56,775 nt of DNA from an uncultured Anaerococcus sp. (GTDB taxonomy: Bacteria; Bacillota; Clostridia; Tissierellales; Peptoniphilaceae). This document shows, piece after piece, positions 16,027-25,644 of the stretch; the first letter of the stretch is position 1; every line of letters starts with the position of its first letter. Below the pieces are notes generated by a model. It ran no database searches, was not told the DNA's origin, and worked only from the letters and a program-made list of their open reading frames with translations. Location of the stretch: positions 1 to 56,775 of the forward strand of contig NZ_CALTTY010000009.1 of assembly GCF_943912385.1 (NCBI RefSeq), in the 5' to 3' direction. The translations under genes were made by a program, and so were the position numbers.

Positions 16027-16974
16027 ATGAAGATTAGTCTGATTGATCCCTTAGAAGTTAAAGAATCTTATATAAAAGAGCAAAAAGAAAAACTTGAAAA
16101 ACTCGGTCATGAATTTACCTATTACGAAAATTCAGCCAAGGACGATGAGGAAAAAATAGAAAGGCTTAAGGATAGCGATGTAGCTATAATTACCAATAAG
16201 CCTGTATCAAGAAAGGTCATAGAAAACACAAGCTTAGACCTTATTGATGTAGCCTTTACCGGTGTTGACCATGTAGACCTTGATGCATGCAAGGAAAATA
16301 ATATTAAAGTTTTAAACGCATCAGGCTATTCCGATGACTCTGTGGCTGAACTTGTAATTGGCCTTACCATAGGAGTTCTTAGAAAATTTGATTTAAATAA
16401 TGAAAATATTTTTAAAGGAAAGGAAAATCCACTCCTAGGTTCACTTATAAAGGGTAAGACCTTTGGGGTTATAGGGACTGGAAATATCGGTAAAAAACTA
16501 ATAGAACTTTTACAAGTATTTGACTGTGATATAATTGCCCATTCTAGGACAGAAAAAGATGAAATCAAAGATATGGGAGTTAAGTATGTAGATCTTAAGA
16601 CCCTGCTAAAAGAATCTGACATCATAAGCCTTCACATACCAAATAATAAGGAAACCAAACACTTCCTAGGAAAAGAAGAACTTGATTTAATGAAGGAAGG
16701 GGCAGTTTTAATAAACTGTGCCAGGGGGGCTGTAGTAGATAATGACCACCTAGCAGAATTATTAAACAAAGACAAGCTAAGGGCAGGTATAGATGTCTTT
16801 GACATGGAACCACCACTTCCAGCTGACTACCCACTAAGAAATGCAAAAAATGTCATCCTAACCAACCATGTTGCCTTCTATACAAAAGAAGCCATGCAGA
16901 TTAGGGCTGATATAGTGTTTGATAATTTGTATTCTTACTTAGAAGGAGAAATCAAAAACGAGATTAAATTATGA
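16027..16974 (+). CDS. D-isomer-specific 2-hydroxyacid dehydrogenase
   Basis: NAD-dependent dehydrogenase of 315 residues. The nucleotide-binding motif is GVIGTGNIGKKL (about residues 153-164). The catalytic Arg lies in LINCARGAVVDND, the Glu in MEPP, and the active-site His in LTNHVAFYT. It could be a D-lactate, phosphoglycerate or hydroxyisocaproate-type dehydrogenase; no ACT domain is present, which argues against classical SerA. First gene of an overlapping cluster; its stop overlaps udk by 4 bases. AAAGGAG lies 8 bases before the ATG. Confidence 0.88.
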   Translation: MKISLIDPLEVKESYIKEQKEKLEKLGHEFTYYENSAKDDEEKIERLKDSDVAIITNKPVSRKVIENTSLDLIDVAFTGVDHVDLDACKENNIKVLNASGYSDDSVAELVIGLTIGVLRKFDLNNENIFKGKENPLLGSLIKGKTFGVIGTGNIGKKLIELLQVFDCDIIAHSRTEKDEIKDMGVKYVDLKTLLKESDIISLHIPNNKETKHFLGKEELDLMKEGAVLINCARGAVVDNDHLAELLNKDKLRAGIDVFDMEPPLPADYPLRNAKNVILTNHVAFYTKEAMQIRADIVFDNLYSYLEGEIKNEIKL

Positions 16975-17600
16975 CAGCTTCTAAGATAGTAGCCATAGCC
17001 GGGGGTTCTGCCTCCGGCAAGTCTACGATTGTAAAAACTATAGCAGAAACTTTCAAGGATGATCTGGTAGTTATAGGCCATGATAATTATTACAAGGCTC
17101 ATGACGACATTGATTTTGAAGAAAGGAAGCTGTTAAATTATGACCACCCAAATGCCTTTGATAACAATCTTTTCTACGAGGATTTAAAAAAATTAGTCAA
17201 AGGCTACGAAATAGACATGCCTGTCTACGACTATACCATCCACACTAGGAGTAAGGAGAAAGTCAAAGTTAAGGCAAAGAAAATTATTCTTATAGAGGGG
17301 ATCTTGGTTCTTTATGATAAAAAGATAAGAGAGATAACTGATACCAAGGTATTTGTTGATGCAGATAGTGATATCAGACTTAAAAGAAGAATTCTAAGAG
17401 ATACTGTAGAAAGAGGCAGGTCAGTCAAATCATGCCTGACCCAATATATAGACCAGGTCAAACCCATGCATGAAAAATACGTTGAGCCGAGCAAAAAATA
17501 TGCTGACATTATAATCCCAAGAGGAGCTAAAAATAGCAAGGGTATTGAAATCTTATCCAAGCATATAGAAAATATTATAGGAAATACAGATGAAAGTTGA
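16971..17600 (+). CDS. udk: Uridine kinase
   Basis: Phosphorylates uridine and cytidine in pyrimidine salvage. It is 209 residues, the usual length. The P-loop IAGGSASGKSTI is at residues 8-19. Family motifs GHDNYYK, NYDHPNAFD and MPVYDYTIHTR follow, along with the lid region LKRRILRDTVERGRS. Translationally coupled to its upstream neighbour by ATGA and overlaps glgB by 11 bases. Confidence 0.95.
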   Translation: MTASKIVAIAGGSASGKSTIVKTIAETFKDDLVVIGHDNYYKAHDDIDFEERKLLNYDHPNAFDNNLFYEDLKKLVKGYEIDMPVYDYTIHTRSKEKVKVKAKKIILIEGILVLYDKKIREITDTKVFVDADSDIRLKRRILRDTVERGRSVKSCLTQYIDQVKPMHEKYVEPSKKYADIIIPRGAKNSKGIEILSKHIENIIGNTDES

Positions 17601-19392
17601 TATTTTACCTAGTAACCGTGAACAAATAAAAGATTATATTGACGGAAATTCTACCGTAGGACATGAAATTTGGGGTGCTATCCCTTATAGAGATGGATAT
17701 ATCTTTAGAGTCCTTGCTCCAAATGCAGATGAGCTATATATTAAGGGTGATTTCACAGGCTGGGAAAGTAAGAGACTTATTAAAAATGAAGAATTTGGGT
17801 ATTTCTATGGATTTTTCAAAGCGAAGCTTAATGACTACTATAAGTATGTAGTTGTTAAGGATGGTAAGTGGGTAGAAAAAACAGACCCTTTTGCCCATGC
17901 CATGGATGAAGAAGGTGACTTTGCAGCAAAGATTATAGAAGATAACTATGAATTTAATGATGAGGATTTTTTAAAAAACAGGGATAAGTGCTTTAATAAA
18001 CCTGTAAATATTTATGAATTACACATAGGATCTTTTATGAGATTTAAAGGAGATGTAAATTTCCTAGACATAGTCGATAGTCTTATCCGTCACGTAAAAG
18101 ATATGAACTATACCCATGTTGAAATTATGCCAGTTACAGAATATCCCTACTACCCATCTTGGGGCTACCAATCCACAGGTTTTTTTGCCATAAGTCATAG
18201 GTACGGTTCGGCCCGTGATTTTAAAAAGTTTATTGATCTTCTCCACCAAAATGGTATAGGGGTCATCCTCGATGTGGTAGCAGTCCACTTTGCATCAGAC
18301 TTTTTTGGTCTAGACCATTTCGATGGGACAGCCATGTATGAGTCCCAATATATGGACCTTAAATATTCTGAATGGGGGTCAAATAATTTTGACTACTCCA
18401 AGGGCCATGTTAGAAGTTTTATGAAGTCCTCAATGGCTTATTTAATAGATGTCTTCCACCTAGATGGTATTAGAATTGATGCTGTATCCTACATGATATT
18501 TTACAATGGAAATGAGGACAGGGGAGTCCACGAAGACAATATTTACTTTATAAAAAATTTCAACAATACTTTAGAAAAATCTCATCCAGATGTTATGAGA
18601 ATAGCTGAAGATTCCTCTGACTATCCAAAGGTGACCCACCCTGTAAGCGAGGGAGGGCTAGGATTTGACTACAAGTGGGATATGGGTTGGATGAATGATA
18701 CCTTGAGGTATTTTAAGGTTGACTCAATTAACCGCCACTCCTACCAATCTAACATTAATTTTTCTATGTATTATTACTACAATGAAAAATACCTCTTGCC
18801 CCTAAGTCATGATGAGGTAGTCCACCTTAAAAAATCTTTGGTCGATAAGATGAATGGGTCTTATGAAGAGAAATTTAAACAACTAAAGCTTTTAATGGCC
18901 TATCAAATGACCCACCCAGGCAAGTTTTTAAATTTCATGGGCAATGAAATAGCAACCTTTGAAGAGTGGAATGAAAATGTTGGCATAAGATGGGATTATT
19001 TATCCTATCCAATTCATAATTCCTATAATAAGTTTATTAAGGATTTAAATAAACTCTATAAGGACGAAAAGGCCTTTTACAAGTATGAATATGAAGAAGA
19101 AGGTTTTTCCTGGAAGGTTGTAGATGATAAGGTAAATTCTGTCTTTGCCTACGAGAGAAGGGCAGATGGGGAGAGCTTTCTGGTTATCTTAAATATGACC
19201 AATGTTTACCAAAGTTCTTATGAAATTGCCTACGATGAGGACTTAGTATTTGAGGAAGTATTCAATTCCTTATCAGAAAAATATGGAGAATATCGAAAAG
19301 AAAATAGAGAAGTAGAAGTTAAGAAAGGAAATAATCTTAAGGTTGAGCTTTGGGAATACGAGGCAGCAATCTTTAAGATAAGAAAAATATGA
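17590..19392 (+). CDS. glgB: 1,4-alpha-glucan branching enzyme
   Basis: Makes alpha-1,6 branches in glycogen-like glucan (GH13). It is 600 residues. An N-terminal CBM48-like segment (YIFRVLAPNADELYIKGDFTGW-type pattern) precedes the catalytic barrel: HVEIMPVTEYPYYPSWGYQSTGFFA, then DVVAVHF, then LDGIRIDAVS (nucleophile Asp), RIAEDSS (acid/base Glu) and LPLSHDEVVHLKKS (transition-state Asp). MGNEIATFEEWNE is the GlgB-type end motif. No other glg gene is in the window. The start lies inside udk, and its stop overlaps the next gene by 4 bases. Confidence 0.93.
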   Translation: MKVDILPSNREQIKDYIDGNSTVGHEIWGAIPYRDGYIFRVLAPNADELYIKGDFTGWESKRLIKNEEFGYFYGFFKAKLNDYYKYVVVKDGKWVEKTDPFAHAMDEEGDFAAKIIEDNYEFNDEDFLKNRDKCFNKPVNIYELHIGSFMRFKGDVNFLDIVDSLIRHVKDMNYTHVEIMPVTEYPYYPSWGYQSTGFFAISHRYGSARDFKKFIDLLHQNGIGVILDVVAVHFASDFFGLDHFDGTAMYESQYMDLKYSEWGSNNFDYSKGHVRSFMKSSMAYLIDVFHLDGIRIDAVSYMIFYNGNEDRGVHEDNIYFIKNFNNTLEKSHPDVMRIAEDSSDYPKVTHPVSEGGLGFDYKWDMGWMNDTLRYFKVDSINRHSYQSNINFSMYYYYNEKYLLPLSHDEVVHLKKSLVDKMNGSYEEKFKQLKLLMAYQMTHPGKFLNFMGNEIATFEEWNENVGIRWDYLSYPIHNSYNKFIKDLNKLYKDEKAFYKYEYEEEGFSWKVVDDKVNSVFAYERRADGESFLVILNMTNVYQSSYEIAYDEDLVFEEVFNSLSEKYGEYRKENREVEVKKGNNLKVELWEYEAAIFKIRKI

Positions 19393-19856
19393 AAGTCAGA
19401 AAACCAATCAACCTATCATGGTTAGTTGAAAAATGGACCCTGATAGACGAGGACACATACTTAAAGAATATGTGGTTAAATACGGAATCTCTTGATTTTA
19501 TTAGAATAAACAAGGAGATAGAAACAAGAGAAGATATAGAACAATCTTATATAGACATAGACCAGGATGTAGAAAATTTTATCTTAATGCCTGGCACAAG
19601 TGAGATAGACAATAGCGACATCCAAGATGCCTTTATCTCAAGCCTAGACAGGAGAGATAGGGATGCTTTTTATGATAATGCTGAATTTATTTCACCTTCA
19701 GCAGAATTTATGGACACTGTCTATGAACTAGGCCTTGAAGGAAGGTGGAATGACTTTAGAGACAAGGTAGCAGCAGGTATCCTCTTAAGCTGGGGAGATG
19801 ATGAGGGCATACCAATAAACAGGGATATGGAGACCCTAAATATAAATAAAATATGA
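19389..19856 (+). CDS. UPF0158-like protein of unknown function
   Basis: Acidic cytoplasmic protein of 155 residues with no signal or membrane segment. The arrangement resembles UPF0158: an N-terminal part with LVEKWTLIDEDTYLKNMWLNTES, a central stretch with DIQDAFISSLDRRDRDAFYDNAEF, and an end of GLEGRWNDFRDKVAAGILLSWGDDEGIPI. The last stretch, with W-N-D-F-R-D, is the most family-like. I can name no function. It overlaps glgB and the ApbE gene by 4 bases each, so it is made together with them. Confidence 0.55.
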   Translation: MKVRKPINLSWLVEKWTLIDEDTYLKNMWLNTESLDFIRINKEIETREDIEQSYIDIDQDVENFILMPGTSEIDNSDIQDAFISSLDRRDRDAFYDNAEFISPSAEFMDTVYELGLEGRWNDFRDKVAAGILLSWGDDEGIPINRDMETLNINKI

Positions 19857-21019
19857 AAAAAATACTAATGACCTTGGCACTTGCTGTAAGTATATCAGCT
19901 TGTGCCAATATTAATGAAAAAGAAAATATAGAAAAACCAAAACTAGAAGCTGTAAAGGATGATGGGACTCAAAGCGAAGAAAACTCTAACAGCAAAGAGT
20001 CAAGTAAAGACACAGATGAGGAAGAAAAAATAATAAGTGATGGGGTAGAGTTAGAAAAACATACTGATAAAGTGTATGAATACTTTGATACCATTACAAC
20101 CTTCATGGCCTATACTGAGGATGATGAGGAATTTGACCACTACAAAGAAGTTTTGAAAGAAGAACTTAAAACTTACCATGAGTTTTTTAACTCCTACGAT
20201 ACCTTTGAGGGAGTAAATAATTTTAGAACTATAAATGAAATGGCAGGGAAAGAGCCAGTAGAAGTCGATCCATTAATAATAGAACTTATAAAGTATTCTA
20301 AGGAAATGTATGAGCTTACAGATGGCAAGATTAATATAGCCATGGGATTTCTCCTAGGTTTGTGGCATGATTATAGGGATATGTCTATAGAAAACCCTGA
20401 TAAGGCAGCCATACCGGAAGAAGGCCTCCTTGTAGAAGCTAGCAAGCATGAAAATATAGAAGCTATAGAAATAGATGAAGAAAAAAACACAGTCTTTATA
20501 AGTGATCCTGATGTACAAATAGATATAGGGGCTATAGGAAAGGGATATGCAACAAAGATAATTGCAGAAAGACTTGAAGAAGAAGGCCTAAAACATGGTA
20601 TCTTGTCCGTTGGCGGGGATGATGTTTTAATAGGGGACAATCCTAACAGTGATGATTCCTACTATACCATAGCCATAACCAACCCAGACCTTGAAGATAA
20701 GGATGAACCTTTCTCCTCTGTAGTAAAGTTAAGGGAAACATCTGTAGTTACAAGTGGAGACTACCAAAGATACTTTATGGTTGATGGAAAGAGATACCAC
20801 CATATAATAGACCCTGCTACCATGTACCCATCCACAAAGTGGAGGTCAGTATCTGTAATTATGGATGATATAGCAAGGGCAGATACAATATCAACCTACC
20901 TATTTATTCTAGACCATGATGAGGGTCTTGAATTTGCAAAAAAAGTTGGTGCAGAAGTCTTATGGATAGATGAAGACTTTAATTCTTTTCAAACTGAAGG
21001 CTGGCCAGAAGTAGAATAA
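19853..21019 (+). CDS. apbE: FAD:protein FMN transferase (ApbE lipoprotein)
   Basis: Attaches FMN covalently to target flavoproteins at the outer face of the membrane. It is 388 residues. Signal peptide with lipobox VSISAC (Cys17), an acidic linker to about residue 70, then the ApbE fold: TDGKINIAMGFLLGLWHDY, IDIGAIGKGYATKI, SVGGDDVLIGDNP, VTSGDYQRYFMVDGKRYHHIIDPATMYPS. The acceptor (for example RnfG/NqrC or a fumarate-reductase-like flavoprotein) is not in the window. Last gene of the 16027-21019 overlapping run. Confidence 0.92.
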   Translation: MKKILMTLALAVSISACANINEKENIEKPKLEAVKDDGTQSEENSNSKESSKDTDEEEKIISDGVELEKHTDKVYEYFDTITTFMAYTEDDEEFDHYKEVLKEELKTYHEFFNSYDTFEGVNNFRTINEMAGKEPVEVDPLIIELIKYSKEMYELTDGKINIAMGFLLGLWHDYRDMSIENPDKAAIPEEGLLVEASKHENIEAIEIDEEKNTVFISDPDVQIDIGAIGKGYATKIIAERLEEEGLKHGILSVGGDDVLIGDNPNSDDSYYTIAITNPDLEDKDEPFSSVVKLRETSVVTSGDYQRYFMVDGKRYHHIIDPATMYPSTKWRSVSVIMDDIARADTISTYLFILDHDEGLEFAKKVGAEVLWIDEDFNSFQTEGWPEVE

Positions 21020-21086
21020 TTCTAAACTAGACTATTAGAGAAATTGAAGTTTAATAGATAGATAATTATAGAAGTTGAGGATTAAA

Positions 21087-21740
21087 TTGACTAAAGTAAA
21101 TGAAGATTTAATTTATGAAAAACTAAATAAGAAAAAAATCGTCCTATTTTTTAAAAGGTTCTTTGACATATTAATTTCTCTAATAGTCTTAATAATAATA
21201 GCCATTCCCATGGTATTTATAGCCCTAGCTATAAAGCTAGATTCCAAGGGGCCGGTATTTTACAGGCAAGAAAGACTAACAAAAAGGAAAAAAAATTTCT
21301 ACATCATAAAATTTAGGACAATGGAAGTGGGAGCTGATAAAAACCTTGACAACTTAACAGTCAAAAATGACCCAAGGATTACAAAGACTGGAGAATTTTT
21401 AAGGAAATGGAAGCTTGATGAACTTCCTCAATTTATAAATGTTTTAAAAGGAGACATGTCCCTAGTAGGGCCAAGACCCGAAACCCCAAAGATGGTAGAT
21501 CTCTACCCAAATTACTATGATGTAATCTTTGCTGTAAGACCAGGAATCACAGACTATGCCTCTATAGAATTTAGGAATGAATCTGATTACTATAATTCTA
21601 TTGAAGATAGTGAGAAAATCTACCTAGAAAAGATCTTACCTATTAAGATTGACTTAAAATTAAAGTATATAGAAAACCTATCCTTAAAAACAGATTTATT
21701 AATTCTTTTTAAAACATTTAGCACCATTATTACAGAGTAA
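21087..21740 (+). CDS. Bacterial sugar transferase (undecaprenyl-phosphate glycosyl-1-phosphate transferase)
   Basis: Starts surface polysaccharide units by moving a sugar-1-phosphate to undecaprenyl phosphate. One membrane segment (FFDILISLIVLIIIAIPMVFIAL) precedes the catalytic domain: KLDSKGPVFYRQERLTKRKKNFYIIKFRTM, then KNDPRITKTGEFLRKWKLDELPQFINVLKGDMSLVGPRPETP, all family hallmarks. I chose TTG 21087 (GAGG at 21077-21080), giving 217 residues; an upstream TTG at 21075 is possible. It stands alone, with no capsule cluster beside it. Confidence 0.88.
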   Translation: MTKVNEDLIYEKLNKKKIVLFFKRFFDILISLIVLIIIAIPMVFIALAIKLDSKGPVFYRQERLTKRKKNFYIIKFRTMEVGADKNLDNLTVKNDPRITKTGEFLRKWKLDELPQFINVLKGDMSLVGPRPETPKMVDLYPNYYDVIFAVRPGITDYASIEFRNESDYYNSIEDSEKIYLEKILPIKIDLKLKYIENLSLKTDLLILFKTFSTIITE

Positions 21741-21814
21741 GGCGTAAATATTTGCGTCTTATTTTTTTTATGGGAAAATTTGAGTATAATTATGGAGAAT
21801 GGATGGAGGGAAAT

Positions 21815-23287
21815 GTGAAATTAGCTTTTGATAACAATAAATACATAAAAGAACAGTCAGAAAAGATTGTTGAAAGAATAAGTAATTTTGATAAATTATA
21901 CTTAGAATTTGGTGGAAAGCTTTTTGATGATGCACATGCTTCTAGAGTTTTACCAGGATTTTTACCAGATTCTAAGTTAAGGATGCTTTTAAATATTAAG
22001 GAAAAAACTGAAATAATAATAACTATAAATGCCAAGGACATAGAAAACACAAAAATCAGAGGAGATAATGGAATTTCTTATGATGCAGAGGCAATTAGGC
22101 TTAAGTCAACCTTAGAAGACTTTGGTTTTTTAGTATCTGCTATAGTAATAACCCAGTTTGATTACCAGGAAAAGGTAGTAAAATACTGCCAGTACCTAGA
22201 TAATCTTGGTATAAAAAATTACAAAACCTATGACATTGAAGGCTATCCAAATGATATTACGAGAATAATATCAGCGGAAGGCTTTGGTAAAAATGATCAC
22301 GTAGAAACATCAAGACCCTTGGTAGTTGTAACAGGACCAGGTCCAGGCTCAGGTAAGATGGCAACCTGCTTATCACAGATGTACCTTGACCATGAAAATG
22401 GAGTAAATGCAGGTTATGCAAAGTTTGAGACTTTTCCAATCTGGAACTTACCCCTAAAACACCCAGTAAACATGGCCTACGAATCAGCTACAGCAGACCT
22501 CGATGATGTAAATATGATAGACCCTTACCACCTTGAGGCCTATGGCAAGTCTGCAGTTTCCTATAACAGGGATGTGGAGGCTTTTCCGATACTTAAAAAA
22601 ATGTTTGAAAAAATCATGGGCAAGTCTCCCTATAAGTCTCCAACAGACATGGGGGTCAATATGATAGGTTTTTGTATAGTAGATGAAGATATTGCTACAG
22701 ATAAATCCAAGGCAGAAATCCTAAGGAGATATTATAACACACTTATAGACTATAGGATGGCCAAGGAAAGCTTTCATACCCTAGAAAAAATCCAAATGCT
22801 TATGAGCCAGCTTGATATAAATGCTAGCGATAGGTTAGTTGCAGTAGCGGCAAGAGACAAGGCAAAGTTAAGCGAAACTGAAGCCTTCGCCATCGAACTT
22901 GAAGCTGGCAAGATAATAACAGGTAAGAAATCAGATCTTTTAAGTGCTCCCTCTGCCTGCATTTTAAATGCCCTAAAGAAGTTAGGAAATCTAGATGATG
23001 AAATTCTTCTTATCTCACCCCACATTATTGAGCCAGTATCAAAGCTAAAGACTAGAGATTTGGGGGCGAGTGAGCCTAGCCTTTCAGTAAATGAAATGCT
23101 AATAGCCCTTTCAATCTCCGCCACAACCAATCCCTTAACCCACATGGCTATCAAACAAATTAATAAATTAAAAGGACTTGAAGCCCATTCAACAGTAATT
23201 TTAAATGACTCTCAAAAATCTATGTTAAGAAAACTTGGCCTAAATTTCACCCAGGATCCAGAGTTTTCTAAAGAAGATTATAGGTAA
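21815..23287 (+). CDS. DUF1846 domain protein
   Basis: Cytoplasmic protein of 490 residues from GTG 21815, which has GGAGGG just upstream and gives the family-like beginning MKLAFDNNKYIKEQSEKIVERI; an ATG frame opening at 21752 would add 21 unlikely residues. Family features include LYLEFGGKLFDDAHASRVLPGF, VVVTGPGPGSGKMATCLSQMYLD (P-loop-like) and HLEAYGKSAVSYNRDVEAFP. The DUF1846 family is widespread in anaerobic Firmicutes, and its biochemical role is, as far as I know, unsettled. Ends at a bidirectional terminator. Confidence 0.87.
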   Translation: MKLAFDNNKYIKEQSEKIVERISNFDKLYLEFGGKLFDDAHASRVLPGFLPDSKLRMLLNIKEKTEIIITINAKDIENTKIRGDNGISYDAEAIRLKSTLEDFGFLVSAIVITQFDYQEKVVKYCQYLDNLGIKNYKTYDIEGYPNDITRIISAEGFGKNDHVETSRPLVVVTGPGPGSGKMATCLSQMYLDHENGVNAGYAKFETFPIWNLPLKHPVNMAYESATADLDDVNMIDPYHLEAYGKSAVSYNRDVEAFPILKKMFEKIMGKSPYKSPTDMGVNMIGFCIVDEDIATDKSKAEILRRYYNTLIDYRMAKESFHTLEKIQMLMSQLDINASDRLVAVAARDKAKLSETEAFAIELEAGKIITGKKSDLLSAPSACILNALKKLGNLDDEILLISPHIIEPVSKLKTRDLGASEPSLSVNEMLIALSISATTNPLTHMAIKQINKLKGLEAHSTVILNDSQKSMLRKLGLNFTQDPEFSKEDYR

Positions 23288-23288
23288 A

Positions 23289-23322
23289 ATAAAAGAGCTT
23301 TTGCGCTTTGCAAAGGCTCTTT
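23289..23322. terminator. Bidirectional terminator between DUF1846 and metallophosphoesterase genes
   Basis: AAAAGAGCTTTTGC (from 23289) pairs with GCAAAGGCTCTTTT (to 23322). A-rich and T-rich flanks on both sides make it usable in both directions between the convergent genes. Confidence 0.8.
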
Positions 23323-23330
23323 TAGTAGCT

Positions 23331-25463
23331 TTAATTATCCGAATCGTGGAATTCTATATAGTTAAAGTAATAGTCCATGTCATTATCATTATCATTTTGG
23401 TAAATTTTTGCCATATCTTCATTCATTTCACCAATCATATCAGTAATAAACTTTCTTAATGACCTCTGGCCAAACATCCTATCTGACATGTCCATTTTAA
23501 ACCTGTTTACCATTCTAGAATGGGCTATTTCCTTGGTAAGGTCCACACCTGTTATATGGGACTTTCTTGTAATAAATCTTGAAAAGAAATCAAGGAGGTC
23601 TCTTAGATTATCAACTCTCGTTCTTAAATACTTATAGGCTAAGTTTGAACTAATGCCCTGGGTTTTAATAAGGTCATCGAAAAACCTCTTTTTAGACCCA
23701 TACTTTATAAACTTTATATTTTTGGTTATATAATCAAAGGCCTCGTTTATTTCATCAGTCGCATAGTCAATTAAGGTATCAATTATATTATAATCCTGGT
23801 CATTTAAATTATCGATCATTTCTTTAACATACTTTGGTCTTTTAACATCATTTGACCTATACTGGTAGATGAAATTAGAAAAATCGTAAAAGTTGTGTCC
23901 TTCGTCATCTATAGGCATCTTAAAAATCTTATTTAGGATTTTTTCTATAAAATAAATCATAAGGGGTGGGTAGAGGATGTCTTTTTCAATTTGTCTAAAT
24001 ATTAGGTCTAGGCTTTTTTCTATATCCTTGGAATAAACTCTTACCCTATTTCCTACGGCCTTAACTAGGATGTGGTAGGATTCATTTTTTTCCATTAGGT
24101 CAATAGTTCCTATAAGGGGTTTTCTCATAGGAAATTTGTATTTAATGATAGGAAAGATAACTTGATCCATGTAGCCCTCGTAGGGAATAGTTAAATCTAG
24201 TTTTGAATTTAAAAGGTCTATTACTTCTTTTTTTAAATTAAGGTCAGAAAGCTTAGGGTTATTAGCCTGGATTCTTATATAGTTTGAAACAACCTCTCTT
24301 AAGGAAAGTTGGTTCTTAAGAGTATGGAGGATTGCATCATCAACAACAACCTTATTTTTATCTTGGTCGGTATAGGTAAAATCCCTTATAAGTTCAGTTT
24401 TTATGATTATTTCAAAACCACTTATGGTTCCCATCTTATTATCTATCCTAATGTGCCTAAGAGGTAGGGGGTAGGTTATAGTTGAACCAGTTTGTATATC
24501 ATAAATTTCATTGCCCTTTTCAGAGATAAATTTGGCTGTACCATTTTCGTGGAGATGGCCCGTAAATAAAAATTTAATCCCATTATCAGCAAGAACTTCT
24601 ATAGGAGTTTTCCCATCAAGCCTTTGGTCAGAATCTTCGATTTTATCCTTGTATTCCTTTATTATGAATGGAGAAAAAACTAGCTCTTGGTTTCTAAAAT
24701 TTGGAATAAAGGCGTGGTGGGCGACAGCTACCACCATATCATTTCTTTCTTTTGCCTGGTCAATCTTATCAACTATCCAGCGAAGTTGCTCTTTTGACAC
24801 AGATCCTATAACATTATTGACACCATCCTTATTATTTTGCTCCCTATCAGCAGAGTAGATAGAAGAATCTATCATTATAAGGGTAAGACCGTTTTTATAT
24901 TTGTAATCTTTTTTGATTCTCGCCACATAGGAAAAATATCCATTGGCATAGTAGGAGTGAGCCTTATCTCTTTCGTACTTATCATTTACCTCAGCCAGGT
25001 ATTTTTTAAAAATATCTGAATCCTTATAAAGCTCTAATACAGAGTCGTCTTCATAGATAAAGTCATATTCATTGAGGAAATCTTTTGGGCTGGTTGGGCT
25101 TGTCATTTGATCTTTTTTAAAGTCGTAGGCTCTTTTTGAATTTATATCGTGGTTGCCTGGAATTAGAAAAATCTTTCTTTGGGGGTCTTTCTCTTTCCAT
25201 TTTTTTAGAAGACAGCCTGCTTTATTGTGGCTAACAAGCTCTCCTTCCTTCGTTATATCACCAGGAATAATTAAAAACTTAGAAGAAGCATCATCGACCA
25301 TAGAGAGTGCTTTTTTAAAAAGCGCCTCACTTTCTACAACCAGTTTTCTTTCGACTTTTAATTCATTTTTTAATTTATCACTATTTTTAATCAAGGACCC
25401 ATCTAGGATGTGTGGGTCAGAAATGATTGAAATATCAAAATTATTTATATATTTATTTTGCAT
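23331..25463 (-). CDS. Large metallophosphoesterase
   Basis: Calcineurin-like phosphoesterase of 710 residues without signal peptide. Two-metal motifs in order: ISDPHILD (DxH), IPGDITKEGE (GD), IPGNHDIN (GNHD), VAHHAFIPN (H), FTGHLHENG (GHxH), all within the first 330 residues. The remaining 380 residues are mostly charged and helical (YYFNYIEFHDSDN end), with no motif I recognise. Substrate unknown. It is a monocistronic gene, convergent with the DUF1846 gene. The catalytic domain resembles Icc/3',5'-cyclic phosphodiesterases, which is only a fold-level hint. Confidence 0.85.
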   Translation of the reverse strand: MQNKYINNFDISIISDPHILDGSLIKNSDKLKNELKVERKLVVESEALFKKALSMVDDASSKFLIIPGDITKEGELVSHNKAGCLLKKWKEKDPQRKIFLIPGNHDINSKRAYDFKKDQMTSPTSPKDFLNEYDFIYEDDSVLELYKDSDIFKKYLAEVNDKYERDKAHSYYANGYFSYVARIKKDYKYKNGLTLIMIDSSIYSADREQNNKDGVNNVIGSVSKEQLRWIVDKIDQAKERNDMVVAVAHHAFIPNFRNQELVFSPFIIKEYKDKIEDSDQRLDGKTPIEVLADNGIKFLFTGHLHENGTAKFISEKGNEIYDIQTGSTITYPLPLRHIRIDNKMGTISGFEIIIKTELIRDFTYTDQDKNKVVVDDAILHTLKNQLSLREVVSNYIRIQANNPKLSDLNLKKEVIDLLNSKLDLTIPYEGYMDQVIFPIIKYKFPMRKPLIGTIDLMEKNESYHILVKAVGNRVRVYSKDIEKSLDLIFRQIEKDILYPPLMIYFIEKILNKIFKMPIDDEGHNFYDFSNFIYQYRSNDVKRPKYVKEMIDNLNDQDYNIIDTLIDYATDEINEAFDYITKNIKFIKYGSKKRFFDDLIKTQGISSNLAYKYLRTRVDNLRDLLDFFSRFITRKSHITGVDLTKEIAHSRMVNRFKMDMSDRMFGQRSLRKFITDMIGEMNEDMAKIYQNDNDNDMDYYFNYIEFHDSDN

Positions 25464-25592
25464 AAGTACCTCTTTGTTTTCGTACTTATATTATACTTAA
25501 AAAGACCAGATGTTTCGATATGTTATAAAATAAGGATGATACAATTTTTCTAGCTAGGTTTTTTAAAAGCAAAAAAATATTAAAAAATTTAT

Positions 25593-25620
25593 TTGACACC
25601 ACCTGTTTTCATAGTATACT
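25593..25620 (+). promoter_or_regulatory. Promoter of the T-box-controlled ABC importer
   Basis: TTGACA (25593-25598) and TATACT (25615-25620), spaced by 16 bases, lie about 25 bases before the start of the T-box leader structure. Confidence 0.65.
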
Positions 25621-25644
25621 AAATTCGTAGGATATAAGACGGTA

